From Gp6-AA40 sp035571515 (lineage in GTDB: Bacteria > Acidobacteriota > Vicinamibacteria > Vicinamibacterales > UBA2999), in NCBI GenBank assembly GCA_035571515.1, contig DATNCQ010000143.1, positions 1 to 64,000 on the forward strand: 64,000 nucleotides of DNA, written 5' to 3'. The position numbers and the translations under genes were made by a program. The notes beneath the pieces were generated by a model, which saw only the letters and a list, made by a program, of their open reading frames with translations, did not search any database and was not told the origin of the DNA. Within the stretch, counting starts at the first letter, position 1. Every line of letters starts with the position of its first letter. This document shows positions 60,599 through 64,000 of the stretch, one piece after another.

Positions 60599-61322
60599 CG
60601 CGCTCGCCGTCCGGCTTCGCCCGCGCACGCCGACGGAAGCCTCGGATCTCGGCGTGCGGCTGTGTCAGCATGCCGCGGCGTCCGTGTTTCCCTGCTACCT
60701 GCTCGTGGCCGTTCCGGTGCTCGCCTTGGCGGTGTCGTCGTTCGAGATCGCGAGCTGGCTGCCCGGCCTCGTCATCTGGTGGTCGAAGCCGTGGCTGGAT
60801 CGCACCATCCTGTTCGTGCTGTCGCGCGCCGCGTTCGGCCAGCGCACCACCGTCGGCGATCTCTGGCGCGCGCAGCGGGAGGTCTGGTGGCGGCAGCTCG
60901 TATTCACGCTGACGATACGGCGGCTGACACTGTGGCGGTCGTTGACGCAGCCGGTCTACCAGCTCGAGGGTCTCTCCGTCTTCCGCGCGGGCGCACGTGT
61001 TCGCCAGATTCGCCACAAAACGGCTGGCGCCGCGTTCATGATGACGCACGCCTTCAGCATGGCGGAGACCGCCCTGTTCTGCTCGCTGCTGTCGCTGATG
61101 TTCTGGCTCGCGCCGCAGGGGATGGCGCCCGACTTCACGCAGCTGCTGTCCGGTGAGGGCGGCGCGTTTCTCACGGTGACGCTTCCCGTCAGCCTCGCGT
61201 TCGCGGTACTGATCGTCGAGCCGTTCTATGTCGCCGCCGGATTTGCGATGTACCTCAACCGGCGCGCCGAGCTCGAAGCGTGGGACATCGAGCAGGAATT
61301 CCGCCGTGCGTTCGGGAACTGA
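60588..61322 (+). CDS. Membrane protein of the SpoIIM-MoxR operon
   Basis: 244 residues from the ATG at 60588. About three or four hydrophobic helices (VFPCYLLVAVPVLALAVSSF, AETALFCSLLSLMFWLAP, VTLPVSLAFAVLIVEPFYVA) and conserved-looking stretches (RFTLWRSL-like IRRLTLWRSLTQPVYQLEGL). No known domain name beyond this context. It ends one base before the DUF4129 start. Confidence 0.72.
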   Translation: MQVDALAVRLRPRTPTEASDLGVRLCQHAAASVFPCYLLVAVPVLALAVSSFEIASWLPGLVIWWSKPWLDRTILFVLSRAAFGQRTTVGDLWRAQREVWWRQLVFTLTIRRLTLWRSLTQPVYQLEGLSVFRAGARVRQIRHKTAGAAFMMTHAFSMAETALFCSLLSLMFWLAPQGMAPDFTQLLSGEGGAFLTVTLPVSLAFAVLIVEPFYVAAGFAMYLNRRAELEAWDIEQEFRRAFGN

Positions 61323-61323
61323 G

Positions 61324-62082
61324 ATGATCGGTGCTCGTGTCGCCGTGTGCCTGCTCCTGCTGACGCCCGCGGGCCCCGCCGCAGCACGTGCGGCGCAGGT
61401 GGACGAGGCGCCCCGGGCCGTTGCCGCACCCGACGCCGCCGCGATCGCGCGCGCGCTTGCCAGGGTGAAAGCCGATCCGAATCTCGCCACGTCGCGGACG
61501 ATCAAGACGCTCAGGTGGAAAACGTCCGCCACGCGATCGTCCGGCACGCCGGCATGGCTCCAGTGGATGGTCGGGCTGTTCCGCTGGTTCGACCAGGGCG
61601 CTCGCCTCCTGGTCTGGTGCGCGGCGGTCGTGCTGGCGGGCATGCTCGGCGCCTACATCTATCGCGTCGTCCGCGCGAGGGTCGCGCGGACGGCCGCCGG
61701 CGAGTTCGTCGCGCCGACGCACGTGCAGGACCTCGACATCAGGCCTGAATCGCTGCCGGACGACATCGGTGCGGCCGCGCGCGGGCTCTGGGACCGCGGC
61801 GACCATCGAGCGGCGCTGGCGCTCCTCTACCGCGGGCTGCTCTCACGGCTCGCGCACGCGCACCGGGTACCCATCCGCGACTCGAGCACCGAAGGCGATT
61901 GCCTCGCGCTGGCCTCCACGCACCTCGACCACGCACGGCACGAATACGTGTTCCGCCTCGTGCGGCTCTGGCAGCAGACGGTCTACGGGCACGACTCCGC
62001 CGAGACGACCGTCGTGTACGGGCTGTGCGACGGCTTTGCGCCGGCACTCGATGCGGCGGCCGCAGCGGAGGTCCGGGCATGA
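61324..62082 (+). CDS. DUF4129 membrane protein
   Basis: 252 residues. A signal-like start (RVAVCLLLLTPAGPAAARAA), one membrane helix (LLVWCAAVVLAGMLGAYIYR) and a C-terminal cytoplasmic DUF4129 region: WDRGDHRAALALLYRGLLSR, STEGDCLALA, FRLVRLWQQTVYG. Part of the MoxR/DUF58 gene set. Stop overlaps the next gene (ATGA). Confidence 0.84.
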   Translation: MIGARVAVCLLLLTPAGPAAARAAQVDEAPRAVAAPDAAAIARALARVKADPNLATSRTIKTLRWKTSATRSSGTPAWLQWMVGLFRWFDQGARLLVWCAAVVLAGMLGAYIYRVVRARVARTAAGEFVAPTHVQDLDIRPESLPDDIGAAARGLWDRGDHRAALALLYRGLLSRLAHAHRVPIRDSSTEGDCLALASTHLDHARHEYVFRLVRLWQQTVYGHDSAETTVVYGLCDGFAPALDAAAAAEVRA

Positions 62083-63245
62083 CGCGGCGAGCGATGCTCG
62101 TCCTCCTGGTGATCGCCGTATGCGCCGCCGTCGGGTATTGGGTGGCGACGCGCACGGAGTGGGTGGACATCGAGGTGCCGATGCCCCCGCGCGGCGAGGC
62201 GCGTACGAATCAGACCTACGCGGCACAGCGATTCGTCGAGGCGCTCGGCGCCCGCGCCACACGCGACCTCGAACTGCCGGCGCCGCCGCCGACTTCGGTC
62301 ATCGTCCTGTCAGCGTGGACGTGGGACCTGAGCCCGGCCCGGCGCGGCTCGCTCGAGCGCTGGGTCGAATCGGGCGGACGGCTCGTCCTCGACAGCTCGG
62401 TCAGGACGAACGCGGAATTCCGCAAGTGGTCGGGCATCGGCTACGACTACCGCGAGTCCGATGACGACCGGACGAAACGCGACCAGCCGTGCTCGCGCTA
62501 CGACGAGGAGCCGGCTGTCCGTGACGGCGCCGCTGCGAACGAGCGCCCCCTGCTCTGCGACTTCGACGATGAATTCTTCCTGACGACGAGCCGGCCGGCG
62601 GAATGGACGCTGCGCGACGCGAAGACGGGCGTGCAGGTGGCGCGGGTCCGCGTCGGACGCGGCAGCGTCACGAGCGTCAACGGCGATCCGTTTCGCGCGC
62701 GGCGGCTGTTCGACGGCGACCATGGATGGCTGCTGGTGAAGGCGGCCGCTCTTCAGCCGGGCGACGAGGTCCATTTCCTGTCGGAGGGCGACTACCCGTC
62801 GCTGCTGGCGCTGACGTGGCAGCGCGGCGCGCCGGTCGTCATCCTGGCCGCGGTGGTGGTCGCCTTCCTGCTCTGGCGCGGAGGCATCCGGTTCGGTCCG
62901 CTGGCCGCGCCGGCGCCGACTGCGCGGCGATCGCTCGCCGAGCAAATCCGCGGCACGGGCCGTTTCGCGCTGCATCATGGTGGCAGCGAGGCGCTGCACG
63001 CCGCGTCCGCCCGCGCGTTCGACGAAGCCGCGCGGCGGCGCGTCGCTGGCTACGCGCAGCTGCCGGCGAGAGCGCGCACCGACGCGGTCGCCCGGCTGAC
63101 GGGCGTCGAGGCGGGCGCGCTGGCGGCGGCGGTCCTCAGCGTGCGGGCGCACCATCCGCACGAACTGCGCCGGACCATTGCGCTGCTCGAAACCGCGCGG
63201 CGCCGTCTGCTCGTGAACGAGGCAAGGTCACCACATGGAAACTAG
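62079..63245 (+). CDS. DUF4350 membrane protein
   Basis: 388 residues with an N-terminal anchor (AMLVLLVIAVCAAVGYWVAT). The DUF4350 core VIVLSAWTWDLSPARRGSLE and RWVESGGRLVLDSS is a GATase-like fold, then a membrane helix (VVILAAVVVAFLLWRGG) and a cytoplasmic tail. It overlaps the MoxR gene by 11 nt. Confidence 0.84.
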   Translation: MTRRAMLVLLVIAVCAAVGYWVATRTEWVDIEVPMPPRGEARTNQTYAAQRFVEALGARATRDLELPAPPPTSVIVLSAWTWDLSPARRGSLERWVESGGRLVLDSSVRTNAEFRKWSGIGYDYRESDDDRTKRDQPCSRYDEEPAVRDGAAANERPLLCDFDDEFFLTTSRPAEWTLRDAKTGVQVARVRVGRGSVTSVNGDPFRARRLFDGDHGWLLVKAAALQPGDEVHFLSEGDYPSLLALTWQRGAPVVILAAVVVAFLLWRGGIRFGPLAAPAPTARRSLAEQIRGTGRFALHHGGSEALHAASARAFDEAARRRVAGYAQLPARARTDAVARLTGVEAGALAAAVLSVRAHHPHELRRTIALLETARRRLLVNEARSPHGN

Positions 63246-64000
63246 TCAATTGAACGCACTCGACGAAGCCGTCGCGATGGTCGGCTCGCTCCGCGCCAGC
63301 ATTCACAAGGCGATGGTCGGGCAGGCGGCCGTCATCGAGCAGGTCCTGATCGCGCTCGTCGCCTCGGGTCACGTGCTCATCGAAGGCGTGCCGGGCCTCG
63401 GCAAGACACTGCTGGTGCGGGCGCTCGCGAAAGCGTTGTCGCTGGCGCACGGACGGATCCAATTCACCCCCGACATGCTGCCGTCCGACATCACGGGACA
63501 CGCGGTGCTCGACCCGGCGACACGCCAGCTGCGCGTCGTCCGCGGCCCGGTCTTCACGCAGCTGCTGCTCGCGGACGAAATCAACCGCGCGCCGGCGAAG
63601 ACGCAGAGCGCGCTGCTCGAGGTGATGCAGGAATACCAGGTCACCCTCGAAGGGCACGCGCTGCCGGTGCCGACGCCGTTCATGGTGCTCGCCACGCAGA
63701 ACCCGGTCGAAACCGAGGGGACGTATCCGCTGCCCGAGGCGCAGCTCGATCGATTCCTGTTCAAGATCGAGATCGGTTACCCGTCGAGCGCGGAAGAAGT
63801 GGATGTCGTGATCCGCGCGACCGATGCACAGCCTGGCAACGAGCTGCCGCTGTCGGAGGTGACGCCGTGCCTCGACGCCGCCGCCGTGACGAAGCTGCAG
63901 CAGCTTGCCGCCCGGCAGCGGGTCGATGCGCAGGTCGTCGATTACGCCGTCCGCATGACGCGGGCGACGCGGGACTACCCCGGCCTCGCCTTCGGCGCCA
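63235..64000 (+). CDS. MoxR-family AAA+ ATPase (3' end outside window)
   Basis: Frame open to the last base, 255 residues visible. MoxR motifs: VLIEGVPGLGKTLLVRALAK (Walker A), QFTPDMLPSDITGHAVLD, LLADEINRAPAKTQSALLEV (Walker B), EYQVTLEGHALPVPTPFMVL, ATQNPVETEGTYPLPEAQLD (sensor 1), then DRFLFKIEIGYP. It is a chaperone-like ATPase that usually works with a DUF58/VWA protein, which should lie just beyond the window. Start ATG 63235 inside the end of DUF4350. Confidence 0.93.
   Translation, partial: METSQLNALDEAVAMVGSLRASIHKAMVGQAAVIEQVLIALVASGHVLIEGVPGLGKTLLVRALAKALSLAHGRIQFTPDMLPSDITGHAVLDPATRQLRVVRGPVFTQLLLADEINRAPAKTQSALLEVMQEYQVTLEGHALPVPTPFMVLATQNPVETEGTYPLPEAQLDRFLFKIEIGYPSSAEEVDVVIRATDAQPGNELPLSEVTPCLDAAAVTKLQQLAARQRVDAQVVDYAVRMTRATRDYPGLAFGA

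Overview
The window is high-GC bacterial chromosome with dense genes, many GTG/TTG starts and 1-14 nt gene overlaps. The family mix is typical of Acidobacteriota, most likely class Vicinamibacteria: TPR-bearing Ser/Thr kinases with a TolB-like domain, an Oar-like TonB receptor with a carboxypeptidase-regulatory domain, a PQQ dehydrogenase, a DUF1800/DUF1501 pair, and an RDD/SpoIIM/DUF4129/DUF4350/MoxR operon. That placement is inference from gene content; no rRNA gene is present.

Layout. 1-8426 (+): two copies of a signalling module (ECF sigma factor plus receptor-like kinase; the sigma gene of copy 2 is a stump), each followed by a small peptide gene and a peptide-tailoring enzyme. Copy 1 carries a split borosin pair: a LigA-like leader peptide and an alpha-N-methyltransferase that keeps the Tyr-Arg-Tyr catalytic spacing. 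Copy 2 carries a 68-residue peptide ending in an aromatic run and a SagB-type flavin oxidoreductase, with no YcaO cyclodehydratase nearby. This is the most novel part of the window. 8435-21118: mostly minus-strand envelope and catabolic genes (beta-barrel protein, LysM protein, TonB receptor, amidohydrolase, ExeA-like ATPase, diheme cytochrome, PQQ dehydrogenase) plus an MBL-fold hydrolase. 21192-27696: AHL-lactonase-like MBL protein, an MhqO/MhqD-like ring-cleavage dioxygenase and esterase, OFA-type MFS carrier, gamma-glutamyltransferase and small genes. 27736-34697: NamZ-like muramidase, LOG protein, SRPBCC protein, pyruvate kinase, amidase, alpha/beta hydrolase. 34805-39494 (-): operon of a DnaJ-zinc-finger-like protein, a membrane protein, Mrp and two M16 peptidases. 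39534-47763: two zinc-ribbon proteins, then AddA, AddB and a secreted protein in one minus-strand operon. 48448-48523: tRNA-Ala(GGC), followed by a lower-GC accessory stretch with a lipoprotein, a DUF433/PIN-like toxin-antitoxin pair and a frameshifted gene. 52042-57673: Tat amidohydrolase, Rieske protein, DUF1800, DUF1501 and porin. 58397-64000: RDD, RDD, SpoIIM, membrane protein, DUF4129, DUF4350 and MoxR, cut by the window edge.

A second unexplained layer is a family of degenerate 7-nt tandem repeats, often in two opposed arms that would fold into long hairpins. They sit between genes (9075, 12572, 18872, 24906, 28923, 34702) and also inside reading frames of the MFS carrier, AddA and AddB, without breaking them. 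A related GGATCCC-type repeat occurs in a small protein and in AddA and is translated there into nearly the same peptide. This resembles the protein-tolerated palindromic elements of Rickettsia and the heptanucleotide STRR repeats of cyanobacteria.
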